This document shows, piece by piece, positions 11,694-25,915 of a DNA stretch of 64,000 bases (the stretch's first letter is position 1; each line of letters begins with the position of its first letter). The notes beneath the pieces were generated by a model, which saw only the letters and a program-made list of their open reading frames with translations, did no database searches and was not told the DNA's origin. The translations under genes were made by a program, and so were the position numbers. This stretch comes from Toxoplasma gondii ME49 (lineage: Eukaryota > Apicomplexa > Conoidasida > Eucoccidiorida > Sarcocystidae), in the NCBI RefSeq assembly GCF_000006565.2, contig NC_031475.1:1261535-1325534 (forward strand), given 5' to 3'.

Positions 11694-14600
11694 GCCAATG
11701 CCTGAAAAGGCGTGGAAGCAGTAGGCCGCCTCGCAGCATAGTCCGCCCCCCTCAACAAAGGACAAGGAGATATCTATATATTTGGTCGAGCCGAATGGAG
11801 ACCTACAATAAATGTGTATACATTTGAACTTGTTCCCGTAGATTTACACGCGTATGTGTTGGTTCATAGGTCTCGCGATGTGCGATACAGGGGACGCAGA
11901 GGCAGGGGAATACAAACCAGACGAGGCCGAGGAAAAAACTTTGGTTTTAATGTGCGTTCGAGACTGAATTGGAAAGACGAGAAAAAACAGTGAATGAGGA
12001 CGTTGTATGACGCAGGAGAGGAGGCTCCAGGGCAAGCGACGGAGAAGCCAGGGGAGACAGAACAGGGGGCGAGAAAACAACGAGAGACAAAAGCGCGAGG
12101 AAGAGAGAAGAGAGAGATGCATGCAAACACGGAGAAGAATCTCGCCGTTTTGAGCTGAAGGCGTGAGGAGACACACTCCATCCGAGGACGACGAAGGCAA
12201 TGGATTTAAGACTGAAGTAGAGATACAGCTTTGGCTGCCACAGACGCGGGTGCCGGCGTAACGAAAAGAAAAGGCGAAAGGGAGGAAATCCGGATGAGAC
12301 AAGCGGAGATCCGGCTGTAGAATTCCAGAGAGTGAGGACGAGACATCACGAGACACAGCACCTGTCAGCAGGAGGACTTTTCGGTACTTCGCCACAGACA
12401 GCGGAAGCATATCATCTAACAGGCGCGAGAAAATTACGTGAGATATCTCACAGAACAGAGCACCTTTCAGGGAAGAAGGAAACCAGACCGTGGATGCCAG
12501 CCAAGACCTAGTCTTTCCCTTTTTTTCGCGCGGCGGACTAGGCTTCGCGGAGGAGGGTGGACAAAACCGGTAGAATCGCTACGCGCTCGTTCGACAGTTA
12601 GAATAAAAGGCGGGCATGAACGGACAGCGAAGTCTATACACAAGATTTCCGCGTTTCCCGGCGCATTCGCCGTAGGCGCACACCGAGCGACTCGCTGAGA
12701 AAGATGATGTAGAGAAGTCGTGCAGACAGGGAGGCAGGCAACGACGGGAGGTCCGGCTGGTGTTCTAGGACCGCGTTATTCGTTTCACTCGTGCGGCGCA
12801 TTCTCCTATCTTTCGGCTTTGAAAGACCGAGGCGAACGCCCGGAGAACGCAAACGTAAAAAAGGAAGAAGGAGCCAGCCTTCAGCTCGATCGATATCTCC
12901 CTTTCTTGCGCAGCCGACGCCTGAAAGCCTGCCACTTCGCCGGTATAAACGTTGTGCACCCGCGCAAGCGCCGCGAATGCGCGGGAAACGTCGCGTGCTC
13001 GCGCGCTCCAAAAAAACGAGGAACTGCAGTCACCTCAATGAACAGCTCCCCCTTTAGCGTTCCGCATGCGTATCCAGATTAGGGAATTCAGTTAATTTGC
13101 TCGAGCGTCCCCCTCGAGCACTTCTATCCAACCAAATCGACAGAGCTCAGACCTCGGGAGTCCTACCCCCGGGAGTGTTTGTGAGCTCTTGCGCATACAT
13201 TCACATCACCGCCTATAGATGCATATTTTCAGATGTATGAACAGAGATCTCTTGAGCATGCAGCCAGACCTCCATATAGCTCTGTCCATGCGTATATGCC
13301 TGTTCACACATTTCGCCATATCGGTCGATCCAAGGACAGAGCTGTAATGCTGTGCGTGGCAGGTGTGCTGGTGTGCCAGTGAGTCGTGAGGCATTGCTAC
13401 GACGCAGACGCTGGAAACGCGATGCTTTTGGCTCACTTTATGCCGGCGCGTTACTTTGACAGAATCACGGAGGAATGGTCTGTCTTGACTTAGACAGCTT
13501 TTTCACAGGGAACGTGCATCCTAGCTGCCCGTTGCTTCGTGACACAGGGTCGGCTGTTCTCGTCTGCGGCACACAAGCGTACAGCTCAACAGTTTAGCAG
13601 ATATCGCCGGGGGTGTGCAGATCCGCACCAGTGTGCAACATGTCCGACGATGTGTAGAAAACACCGTTCCCTCAAAGGCAGAGATGGTACAGAATGAGAA
13701 GAGAAGGCGCAGATCCTTGCGTGTCAATGAATCCGGTACGTCCCGGTTTATGTTGAGGTCGCTTTTTCGCGTTGTCCTTGTGATGGAATGTCCGATTGAC
13801 ACACCCCCGTCTGCCACGGGAAGAGGCCGCAACTGCCCGGCGCTTGTCGAAATCGCCGATCCCCAGAGCGTAACTCACCGTAAGTAAGGATGTGCTGGCG
13901 TTTCGGCCGTCTTCTGCCTTTTTTTCTGTGACTACAGCTAAGAGCAAGTCGGCATCTGTGCCCGAAAGGCCATGAAACTGTTCTCCGAAAACTGTGGTTC
14001 TGGGATCGTTGAGAGCAGGACAGCCGCGAGTCGCGATACTCGAGAGAAAAAGGGGGGTCGGACAAGCGTAGTTGACCCGGACGGAGTCTCTGCCTCGGCG
14101 GCTAATAGTCGGGTGCCTTGACAGAAAAAGAGGGATAAGGTGACTTCGACGGGGAGCGTTTTCGCTATTTCCGGCGACCTCGCGCCAAGACAAAATCCTG
14201 TCATCCTTCTGACTCTACCACCAGCGTTGCTCGCTGTGAGAGATGCCCCTGAAGACCCGGACCATCCTGCTGCCACGATTGGAGGCAAAAAAGTTGTAAA
14301 CGACCGTGCGTATCTTTCCTCGCCGTCAACGTCTGAAAGCCGCGAGCACGCGTACCAGATCTACAGGTGAGACGACCGTAGCTGGGCTGCCTCTCTCTGT
14401 TGCCGATTTTGTGGATACAGACACGCGTGACGCATTTCTTCCCGGTGTGCTGGAAATCTTGGCAGTCCTGGAGGTTCAGAGGACCGGGGGAGAAGTCAAG
14501 TCTCTGGAAAGCAGGGACTCTTGGCACTTCACCGTTCTTCCAGATTGCACGTCTGCTGCGAAACAGCGCAGCATTCATCCCTTTTTGTGCGTGTCTTGCT

Positions 14601-15406
14601 TCCGTTTGACCATACTTGAAGAGGCGTCTCTGCTTCTTCGTTGCCGTGTGCTCCTCTCTTCGAGATGGCGGCACAGAAGAAGTGTGACTCTTGGTCAGGC
14701 AAGGCGCGTGAGGAAAAACGCAGACTTAACGGTGATGTTTGGAACGTCATAGACCATCAGAACTGCTGAAGACCGAGGAAAAAAATCCCGCGGAAAGTGT
14801 GCATGTTTCACCATATGTGCAATTTCCTTCTTCAGCCATTCCTCGTGTGGAACACACCAGCAAGTCCCTCCTCTATGCTGATTTTGCATCTCCTCTTCGT
14901 CGGATGGTTCCTCGCATTACTCGAGTCCGCTTTCCTGTCTTCTTCCTGTCGTGTCTTCCTCGCTTCTCATCTGCTCCGTGACTCCTCATGAATTGTGTTC
15001 CCCGCGCCTTTGGCTTCTCTCTGGCAACTCCTTTTCTCCGGTCTTTCTTCTCGTCTCTCTCCATCAGCTTCCTCCCATCACGCAAAGACCCGCTCCGGGG
15101 AGACTGAAACTTGGCCTTTCTTTTGTTGGAGGAAAGAAGCTTTCTCCCTCCTCATTGTCTTCCTGTTTTAGCCTCCTTGAGCAATCCACGCCTCTTCCTC
15201 ATCGGCGGTCCTCCTTACCACACGAGAGCCGCGAGACTCTGTCGCTGCGCCGGCTGTCTTCTGCATGTAGTGGATCTCAAATTTTCGACGTTTTCTCACT
15301 TTTCTGTTTTCTCTGCCCTCTCAGCTTTCCCCACACGAGGGAAGCAGAGGAGCGGAGGGCCGCGACCGCCTGTACAGAGTGTCGGAGAGATAGCCAAGTC
15401 GCGAAA
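11694..15406. promoter_or_regulatory. Divergent intergenic region, ADA2 / WD-TPR gene
   Basis: A 3.7-kb head-to-head spacer that should hold both promoters and 5' UTRs. Several TGCATGCA-type words occur (for example near 12117), a motif class linked to AP2 binding in Toxoplasma. An imperfect palindrome lies at about 13145-13187, with GAGCTCA paired to TGAGCTC. The 0.5 kb before the plus-strand start is strongly pyrimidine-rich. The open frames in the gap look random and I call no gene. Confidence 0.4.
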
Positions 15407-15689
15407 ATGGAAAAGAACCTTTTGTCGCTGAGTCGCGACGCCAAGAAGCATGGCCGACTCAGCTCATTCTCCCGCCCCTCTCAGTCCGAAGCGTTTCTTT
15501 CTCGGCTTACCGACCGACGGAAGCTAGAAGGTAGCTGCAGAAGTTCACACCTGGTATCTCGTCTTCGCTGGCCTGAAATGATAACTGCGTTGGCCGAGGA
15601 TTCAGTTGACAGCGGTGTGCCGCAGCGTCTCTCGTGTTTCTCTGTATATCGATTAGTCTTTGTACATCAGAAACACGCCGAGATACCTT

Positions 15690-15728
<39 letters not shown>

Positions 15729-16204
15729 CTGTTTATTTATATGCGGGTGCTCTGCATGTGCAGGTTTCATTGGCAAAGTCCTGCTTGAGGTAGTCGATGT
15801 GGGGTGAGGTGAGTTTTCGATTGTTTTCTCTTTTTAGGTCACGCAGGTTGTGTCAATCGGCTGGCATGGCACGAGGAAGGCCGCCTTCTCGCCTCTGTGA
15901 GCGACGACCGCCAGTGCCTCATTTGGGACCTTCACTCCGAAAAAGATTCCCCGACTACAATCATCAATTCTGGTAATCGTTGAGGAGCTTTTTCTCCTGT
16001 TCTGCAGGGGCTCTCGTTTCCTTGATTCTCTCTCGCTTTCCGTTCTTCTCCCCTTTTTAGCTGCGTCCTGGAACGCAGCCTGCCGTCCAGCGTCTCAGAC
16101 TTGACTGATGCAGGTTTTTCAATTCTTTCCCGAAAGGCATGCATATCCGTGTGTAGATGCGAATAAATCGTCATCCATCACCGCCTATATCTATCTATCT
16201 ATCA

Positions 16205-16243
<39 letters not shown>

Positions 16244-19200
16244 TCTCTGTCTGTCGCTCCATCTCTCACTTTTACTACTTACAAATGTAAGTCGTTGCCA
16301 TTTACAACAGTACTTCCTATATATATATAGGATATATATATATATATATATAGGATTTTGCTAATTTATGCATATAAGTCTTGACACAGAGATTGATATG
16401 GTTTGTCACACGTTATGGGGGGTTTACGACCTGTTATGAGAAACCACAGTGACGTTTCGCTGCTGGCATGAACCACGGTGTATGGACAGCGTTATCACTT
16501 CGCAGCCGTGCATATTCGTAAGTCTTTTTACTGAGTTTCCTCATTCCTCGAGGTGAGGAGATTGGCTGGGTGTTCGCAGGTCACTCGCTGAATATATTCG
16601 GCGTTGGTTTTCTGAGTGACACACATGTCGCCACGGGAGCGATGGACCGCGAGGTTCGCCTCTGTTCGATTCGCGAAGGAAATGCAAGGTAGGAAGCGGT
16701 TTCCTGCTTCCTCGTATCTTTAGAACTTCTCTTTCTTTTGCCCGTCCACACTCGCTTTGACTGCGCTCACGGCATAAACACCGTCTGAAGTTCCTTCATT
16801 GCCTCATCTTTTCTCATTTCCTTCTTCTCACGCGAACGGGTCGCTGTGTCGCCCATCTCTGCAAGACGCCCGCTCCCGTGACGTCGTTTACTTGCTGTCT
16901 CCACCTGCTTGGCTTCCACGCTCGCCAGCAGCTTGTGTACCTTCGCTAACCGTGTGCTGTGGATCCTGACGTCCTCCGGTCGACTCTCGAAGCGTTTCCG
17001 CGTTGCTTTTCTTTCCTTTGCAGCTTCGTTTGTTACTGCCATTCCGGCAGAGTGAAACATCTAGCGACGCTTCCTCACGGTTCCCAGAATCTCTGGTGGA
17101 CCGCTTCCGAGGACGGTGAGCACAAAAAAAACGAAAACGCCAGCATGCTCGAGAGACGGACAACCCAGTTCTTTAAAATTGCTGTTCTCCGCCGCGTAGA
17201 CTGAACCGTCTCGTCCTGCCCAGAAACGAAGGCAAGAAGAAAGATGCAAATACGAGAATGCAGGGAGCAGAAGGAGGAGGAGCACAGAGGTGCATCAACA
17301 AAACTTGACAACGGAGATATACGGGAACTCCTACAGGCAAACAACGTCCGTGCTCGGGGAGCGGGGGGAACTGCGACTCCAACAGGGACCTCCGACCGGA
17401 CACACAGGTCCTTGAAAAGATGATGAGATCTTTTTATTTTCATGTCATATGGCGCATCTGTTGGGTGGACGCATCTCGCAGGGACCGTTCGCCAGTATGA
17501 CAAGCGCGCTCTCCACTCCTGCACCCCTGGCGGAGTCCAAGCCTCCAATGTGAGTTGCGCACAGTTTGACCGTTCGTTGTTCGTCTTCAAGTTCGATCGT
17601 TCCTTCCAGGTTTCGCTTGCAATCGTGACATGTGACTCGTCAGTCTTCACGACTTTTTCTCTCCTTTTCAGCGACATTGTCTCCAGTTCCTGTGGTTCCG
17701 CCTCGCTCCTAGGGCTGTCCACTTTTTCTTCGACGACTGGCTGCGTTTTCGCCAGATGCTGGCATCTCTTGTTTTCCCCTCCGTCCATGCCTGCCGATAG
17801 TTTTCCGCTTGCCCATGTACAGATCCTCATCAGTCTGCATCCGCGCGAGCGCCCTCGGGATGCAAGGCCTTCCGTCCGGATGACCTTCACCCCTCCTCGA
17901 ATCGCCTCTTCCTCTGCTTCATCGTCTTCCTCTGCTTCATCGTCTTCCTCTGCTTCATTGTCTTCCTCTGCTTCATTGTCTTCCTCTGCTTCTTCTGCCT
18001 CTTCTTCCTCTGCTTCATCGTCTTATTCTGCCTCTTCTGCCTCTTCTTCGTCTTTGTCTTCTTCCTCTCCCTCTTCAGTCGTTCTCGCATTTCCAGAAAC
18101 GAGGGAGAGAGGCCGTTTGTCGTCCTCTGTGTCCGTCCGGTTGCGGTTCCCGCTCGCCAGGACTAGGCGCGAGAGCGCGTCGCCTTCCTCGGGATCCGAC
18201 GCTTCGCCTGAAAGAGCGAGAAGATGCCGGAGACCGCGCGACAGCGAGATCCGCGCGAATGTGGTGTGTGGCGCGAACCGAGGGAGATATGAAGCCGGAG
18301 AGGACGGTGGCTGGGGACTGTCGTTGTTGGATAGAAGGATGGATCTTCGCGATCACAGATCCATTCTCACCAAGGACAGACGACTGTTGCGCGAGGCGTA
18401 CTATGAGATGCAGTTCGCCCGGAAAGGCGGCCCCCGTGGTGCGCCTCAGGTGAGAAGAGACGGCCGTTCTCATGCTACGAAATCTGCGATATCTGTGAAT
18501 TCGCTACTTCAGTACTTGAGGCTCCACCCAAGTTTGGAGGTCGATTCTGACCGAGGCGCACCAACAGTGGAGCTCCAGAGTTCGCCTGTGTCACTGGAGC
18601 CGTCGATGTCTTCTGGGCTGAACACCGGGAGGCGTTGTAGTTCTCTGTACTGAACGTTGGTTGTTCGCTTTGTCTGGCCGCGTTATGTCTCGGTGCGTCG
18701 TTTACCTGTGCCGTGTCACAGCTCCTCCATTGCTGTCTCTCGCGCCTTCAGATCAAGGCTGTTGCTATCAATCCGATGCAGCCGGAGTACATCGCTGTTG
18801 CGGCAAACGACCCTCTCATTCGCGTCTACGACCGGCGCATGCTGTCGTTGAGCAGTGACGGCCTAGGGAGGTCGGAGCCTGCCGAAGATGACTTTGAGGA
18901 AAGAAGACGAAGGAGACAGGATATCCGACATGTCATGCCTTGCGACGTTTATCTGCCTTCTACTCTCTGGGGGGTTCCGTTCGAGTTTGATCCGCACTGG
19001 GAAAGACGGTTTTCGAGGCTTCTCACCGTCACACATCTCAGGTGAGCAGCCGCGGGGAAGCCGGAAACGCGTGACTCAGAGCTCGAAGGCCTTCGCGCAT
19101 ATCGCAGCAACTGAGCCCGCAGCGGTTCGTGCATTTGCCCTTCCTCGTTCATGGTCGCCGTATGAAGTGCAGTTGGAACAGTGGGTGCGAACGTCGAGGC

Positions 19201-22200
19201 CGAACGCGCCATGCGACGGCTCGCGGGGACCGTCGGGAGAAAGGGAGACCAGCATGGAGGACGGAATACGAACAAAGCCTGAAACGAGGTCGAGAAGCGC
19301 GGGGGAGAGAGGGAGAAGGAGAGACAACGCCGGAGGACAGGGGGCTTGGAGTGCGAGGAGGGAGGCTGGCGTCAAGTCACAGAAGAAGCATTTTCAGAAG
19401 AAGGAAAAAGGAACAAAACATCAGAGGGGAAGGCGGCCGATTGCTGTTGTCGAGTCATGCATGTAAAAGAAGGTACAGAGCGAAAACGAACGGTCCGAGG
19501 AGAAACGATAGATCTTTGGGCGGAAGCGAGGCATATGTGAACGCTTGGGCATGGCACCGAAATCGTCTGGTTATTCAAAAAAAAGCGACGAATCTGTCCT
19601 CTGAAGTCACTGCCGTTGGGCGTATTTTATGACATCCTTTCCTTGCGCGTCGCTTCCGTCTGTCCTCGATGACGGAGGTGACAGCTCATGTCGTTTCTGC
19701 CTCCTCCCCGTTTTCCATTCTGCTGTCGCCGCTCTCGAGCGGCGCTGTGTCGCTCCCGACGCTCGTATTCTGTTTCCTGCCGCAAGCCGTAATCGCTTTG
19801 CTTGTTTGATACTGGTTTTTTTCCGGGTGTCTCCGCTTCTTCAGTTGGTCGCCTGACGGGCGCCTCCTCGGCGCAACATACAGCGGCGAGCAGGTTTATG
19901 TATTTCCTTTTCGTTCTTCCACCTCGACGCTCGCTTCTCGCTTACCGCCCTCCTACGAGTGGACCTGCGTACGAAGCGCCTCCGGCTCTCGCAGAAGAAG
20001 ACGGAGACGAGAAGCGAGATGCAGCGACGATGCGAATCGGCAGTCCTCCTCTTCGTCTTCTGCGTCCTCTTCTCTTGCTTCTGGCTCCTCGCCTCCGTCT
20101 TCTTCGTCTTCGTCTCCGTCTTCTTCGGCTGCGTTCTCCGGAGGCTCACGCGGCACACGGGCGGCTTCTCTCGCCTCCGTCTCGGCGACTACTCGCGAGC
20201 CTCTTCAAGGGCAGTTAATCTCTGGCGACATCTCTCGCACTCTCGTGGGCGCTGCGTCTTCGTCTCCGTCTTCTCGAGAGCCCGGCATGCAAAGGGAGCG
20301 TCCTCCCGACAGAGGAGAGACACATCCCTCCGCCCTGTCGTTCAGTCGAGCCGAGGCAGAGAGTGAAGGCGTGAGCGACATGACTTCACCCGTTGGAGTC
20401 CCTGGGGCCTCTGTCGCAGGAGATGGAAAATACCAAGCTCGCGTCAAGTCTCGCTACGCCTCCGTCGGCTTCTTGCCGAAGGAGAACTGGGAGCAAGCTT
20501 CGCACTCTTCGACCCCCACTGAGAAGATCAAGGAGATGCAGGCACACGCCAACCAACTTCGTAAGTAGAGGAAGCATGCATGCAGGAAGGAAGGAAAAGT
20601 CGCGTGATACACTCAAACGCGGACGCGCTGCATGGGGGTGCTCGATTGGTGAAGGAAGTTGTTTCGGCCTCGGCTGAAGGAGTTGGCTTTCTGGGGCGGA
20701 CGGGATCTCGACAGAAAAAGCTCCAAAGTGACTGTGGGTATGGCTGTGTCTGTCTTCAAACTTCGAATACTACGACCGCCTCCTTTTTGTGCTTCATGGT
20801 GATGTCCCCGCAAATACGCTCGCATCTCTGTACGAGTGCCGTCGGCGAGGAGTCCGGTGTCTCGCTTTCCTTTCCAACTATGGAAGTTCATTCAGTACGA
20901 CGGCACAGTTCACGTTGAGGACTTCCGCGATGTGTACGGTGTCGGTGTGCCTCAGTGCCAGGCTTTTCTGGAGCGTTAAGCCGTTATTTCTATTCTCTTC
21001 TCAGTGCGGGATGCGAAGTACACACAAGCCATTGTGGTTCTGACTCAAGCGCTGAACGAAGCGACGCAGGCAGAGTTGCGAGTCCCCTTGTTGTGCAACC
21101 GGGCTCTGGGCTTCATCAAGAGGGCAGCCAGAGGCGACGGCCTCGCCGCAGAACTGGATGCAATCGAGGCTGCATGCTTGGCGTCGGAGAATCCGAAACC
21201 TCTCTACCGGTGAGTAGCCATGCTCATTTCTGCTCTTCGCTCTGTGTGGGTCTCTCGTTGTTTGGGGAGTTCGTGATTTGGATGTATTGCCAGTCTTGTG
21301 TGGGGTACTGGACTCCTGTTCTGGTCTTCTTGGCGTTCGACGCGTCTTCCCTCTGCTTGCCGAGGCGTCTCCGACGCTCGGTTCTCGCCGCGCGTCTCAC
21401 GCTGCATCTCAGAGACTCTCGGTGCTTTCGCGTCTCCACTTCAAGGATGGCAACTTCTTTGCCGTCTTGTTAGCGTCGCGCCTCGCGTACCCGGTGCATT
21501 TCCGTCCTCCGGCAGTCCGGGTCCTTTCCCCCTTTGTGTGTGGCTGGTTTTTGCCTGATTCTTGACAAGCACTGGTAGATGTTTGTGAACGAGCGCAGGA
21601 CCTCACGATAACAAGTGTATGGAGAAGCTGTACACTGTGAGCTTCGTCGTTTCCCTCCACCCGTCTTGAGACATCGTTCTTCTCCTTTGTGGTGTTCTCG
21701 TCTATTAGGCGAATCCAGGCGCTGCGCCTTTCCCGCCGACCCATTGCGGCCTTTCGGGTGGCTCGAAATTGCGCGCGACGGTTTCCAGAAATTCCTGATT
21801 TTGCACGAGTCATGAAAGAAATCAGCAAGGAGCTGTGGTAAGCGCACCGACGCACTCGAATCTCTCACCCCGTTTCTGGGATCGCAAAGCTCCTCCAGTT
21901 CTCGGCATGCGGTTTTCCTTCGATATACTTCTTTCCTTATATGTGTATGCATATATATATATATATATAATATGTATATGTATAGATGTATATATCTATG
22001 TATATATATATATATATATATGTATATTAATATGACCATATCCACAGGCATGCGAGGAATGTTTCTGGTGGCCGTGCGTATATGGAAGTGAATCGGCAGT
22101 TACTTTCACACGACCGGACAGGAAGCCGCTGTTGGGCAATAGGGCGGAGTCCGTAGGAAGAAATGGCTTTGAGTCGTTTTCTTCGAAGAGCTGCTGTCTC

Positions 22201-25200
22201 GAGCTCTATCAGGGAGTGTGTCTTGGATTTGTGCATCTGTTAATTCGAGAAATAACGTTCGCTGTCTGCATAGATCGCGGTGGCAGAGTGTGACTGTTCC
22301 GTCGCTGCATGCGCCTGATAACAGACCGACGATGTGGATCTCAGCAGACGAGCAGTCGCCACTGGGGAGACAGCCGTGGGCACCCGACCCCAGTCTCCGG
22401 AAAGCCGCGCGTCCGCGAGGCGTTCGAGCGGTAACCTGCATGCAGTCTTCGGATGTCCGCAAATGTTCGTAGTGTCTTGCTTTTATCCTCATTGTCGCAC
22501 ATCCGCTCTGTGTTGTTTTTCTCTTCTTAGCCGCAGCCGTCGCGTTTCGCAGCTCTATGGCGGCTCAGGGATTCGACCTTTCCCAGGGTGTCTTTGCCCT
22601 TCGCCGCTCAACAGTCCGCGGTACTTTCGTCGTTCGCCTTCCACTGAGCGAGACAGCCGTGCGGCTGAGGCAACGGGCGATGCGACGCAGAACCAGGAAC
22701 GACGCGGCGATGAGAGGAACTCAGAAACACGGACAGGTCCCGATGAAGAGACGAGGGAAATCAGCGCCTTGCCACCCACAACGTCGTCGTCTTGGTCCGC
22801 CTCAGCCTCTTGTTCTTCTGCTCCCTCGTCATCCGCTCCTTCGTCGTTGCTGCACGATGCTGCGACAGCACCTGCCAGCGACGAGGGCCAGACTGGAGAC
22901 GCACGATCGACTTCTTCAGCAGCTGTTGGCCGGATGGACGGTGCGGAGTCACAGGAGCGCAGCGGAGGCGAGGAAGGATCAAACTGCCGTTCTGGCGGAG
23001 ATACAGACAAACCCAAAGCCCTGTATGAACCGTCACGTCCCAACCACGAAGAGAGGACTCAGGGTACATCCCTTGCCTCTCCAGTGTCAGAAACAACGAA
23101 CGACGAAGACACAGATCGGATGAAAGCTCGCGGACTCGACACTCGCTTCTCCGAGACAACCGTGAAGAGACCGCCTCTCCAGTCTGGTCTCATGATCTGT
23201 CTCGGGAGCAACAATGGAGATGACGTCTCTTGCAAGGATCCTTCCATGCACCAGACCCTCCGTCACTCACCGCCTTCTTCCTCTTCTTCTCCCTGCGCTC
23301 TCTCTGCTTCTTCTTCTCCTTGTTCTACCTCTACATCTTCTCTTTGTTCCACCTCTGCCTCTACGTCTCCCTGCGCTACCTCAGCCTCGTCTTCTCCTTG
23401 TGGTACCTCCACCTCTTCTTCATCCGCGACCTCTTCTTCTCTTTGTTCTACCTCTGCCTCATCTTCATGTTCTACGTCTGCATCTGCTTCCTCTTCTTCT
23501 GCGTCGTCTTCTTCGCGTCCTTCCCCGACGCGCCCTTCGCCACCACCGTCCTCTTTGGAATCGTGTTCGAAGAGCGAAAAGCGAGATCTGCGGGTGAAGC
23601 AGTGCGAGAAGGACATGGAAAGTTTGCTGTCGTTGGCATTCGTTTATCTGGAGCATTCCGAGGAGGCGACGCGGCCTCTCTGGTTGCACCCAGCCGTCGG
23701 ATTTTCCTATCGCTGTCGAATTCCACGATGGCAAGGCTGGCCGTCGCTTTCATTCTTGAGGAGGCTGATTCGCAGCAAATGCCGTGCGTGGCTGATGGAA
23801 AGGAAGGAGCATCCGAGACGTATCGAAGAAGGCGAGGAGGAAGAAGGCGACGAAGCGACAAGTGAGCTCGAGGCATGGAAGGGAGATGAAGAAAACAGAG
23901 ATCTCGGCAGCACAGGCAGGCGCTCGACAGGGCATGGGGCAGGTCAGTTAGGTCGGAAGGAAGCCAGAGAGGCAAGCGGCGACTTCGAGAATGTCGAAGA
24001 CGAGTGCCATGGAAACGAGAGGTCAGGAATTGACAAAGCAGACATGTTGAGGAGACAAGGACGAAACAAGCGCCAGGCGTCACGCTTCTCTCCTCAGGAT
24101 TCGCCACTCTCGGCATCGTCCAACTGTGGAGCAACAGCGGGTGCAACCTCAACTGCAAGTGTCAACCTGAAGCAGCAAACGGCCGACAAAGATGTCAAGC
24201 GAGAGCCCAGACCAAGCTCACACCGGAAGTCGAAACGCCTACGCAGTGGCTCTTCATCTTCTTCTTTTTCGTCTTTCTCTTCTTCCACTTCTTCGTCTGC
24301 ATCGTCCTTCTCCTCGACAGCTTCTTCTTCGTCTACTTCTTTTTCCTCCTTTTCCTCTTCTTCGTCTTCATCCTCTGCGTCTTCGTCGTCTGCGTCTTCA
24401 TCTGCCGCCTTTGATAGAGGGTCATTTACAGTTGCGCAGAAGCGGAATGAAGGCGCTTCACACCCTGAAAACGCAGGGCCTGGCGGGGGCGTTCGCCGCC
24501 CCGCTGGAGCCTTCCTGGGACGGCGTTTCTCACGTTCCGCTCTGGACGCGCTTGACGAACCAGTGAGCTTCAGCGAGTCTTCGTCGGACGGCGAGAGCCG
24601 CTTCGACATCGACGCCTACAACTCAGATGTCGCCTTAGACGAGTACTGTCTCCTCTGCTCGACCGGCGAAGACGCGCAGAGCGGACCGGACGGTGGATCA
24701 GACTCTTCTGAAGACTCCGACGCGCAGGCAGCCAACGCGCCGCAGAGACGCGAAGCCGCTGAGCGACGGCCTGGCCAGTCAGAAGGCGCGGAACCTGAGG
24801 CGGCGCTCACCGTTGTCGGCAGGTCAAGCGGAGTCGCAGACGCCGCAGCTGGATCCCAAGCAGGGCGTTGCGGAGAGGAGCCAACCGCAGAAACAGAGCC
24901 TCGTGAGGAGACGCCAGAAACAGAGCCTCGTGAGGAGGAAACAAGGACAAGGGCTTGCGCGGAAGAGACAGCAGCGACAGGGCCTGGCGGAGAGGAGTTG
25001 AGTCCTGCAGATCCTGAGGGGGACATGAGAGCAGAACGCCGTGTCTCCATGTCACAGGCTATAAGAGAAAGACGGAGAGAACCAGGAAGAGATGGAGGTG
25101 GAAGTCGCAGCAGTGAATCAGACGGCAGCGCGGGAGGTGAAGCTGCAAGCTTGCGAGATGATGCACAGGACAGTCACGACAGCGATGATGATCTTGAGGA

Positions 25201-25884
25201 ATTTGGATCTTCATCGTCAGACAGTTCGTGGCCGAGCTTTGGCGAAGAAGAAAACGTTTCCGACGCCCCGCGTCGTCGGTATTTCTGGGATGACAGCGAC
25301 GATGACGTCTGGCCGGACGTCGACTCCATGCATGTGAGTCGGTTTCTTCGTCGCTCTCCGTTGTGGCCTTTCAGAGTCTCTTTCTCAGGTTGGTGCAGGC
25401 GGTTTCGACATGCAAGAGGTTTTGACATGCAAGCGGTTTTGACATTCATCTCTTTCTCGTTTTCCTTGTTTTTTTCCGGATCCTGGGAGACTATCGTGGC
25501 TTCTCGGAGTCAGGCCAGCATCGTCGCGGCAGCGCGTGTCACTTGCCATTGTCTTCTTTCTGCGACCAGCTCTTCAGTTCTTTCCCTCCTTCTTGCACTG
25601 CATATTTTTCTTCCTTGTCGTCAACATGCTTGTTGTCGTTTGGGTTAGCCTCACGCCTCTTCTACCACCACTGGCTTTTTCTGCATCGTCTTCTCTCGTT
25701 GCGGGCGTTCCTGCGACTCTCAGGATGTCGGCGCCGCTCCCGGACCCTGGCGCCTTCCTTTTCGGACTGCACGCCAGGCTGAGCAATATATCCTGAACGC
25801 CAACTGGATGCCGACGCCTCATATCGGCCGGTGCGAACAACACGCGGGAAACATCCAACAAGGTCTACCTGTAGCAAGCATTCC

Positions 25885-25915
<31 letters not shown>

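Noticed and set aside
11844..12410. 188-codon minus-strand frame upstream of ADA2
   Set aside because: Low-complexity, no domain and no ATG-context or splice support; more likely 5' UTR or spacer.
23214..23865. Alternative plus and minus frames through the Ser-rich exon 11
   Set aside because: Pyrimidine-rich triplet repeats stay open in several frames. The frame was fixed by the conserved exons on each side.
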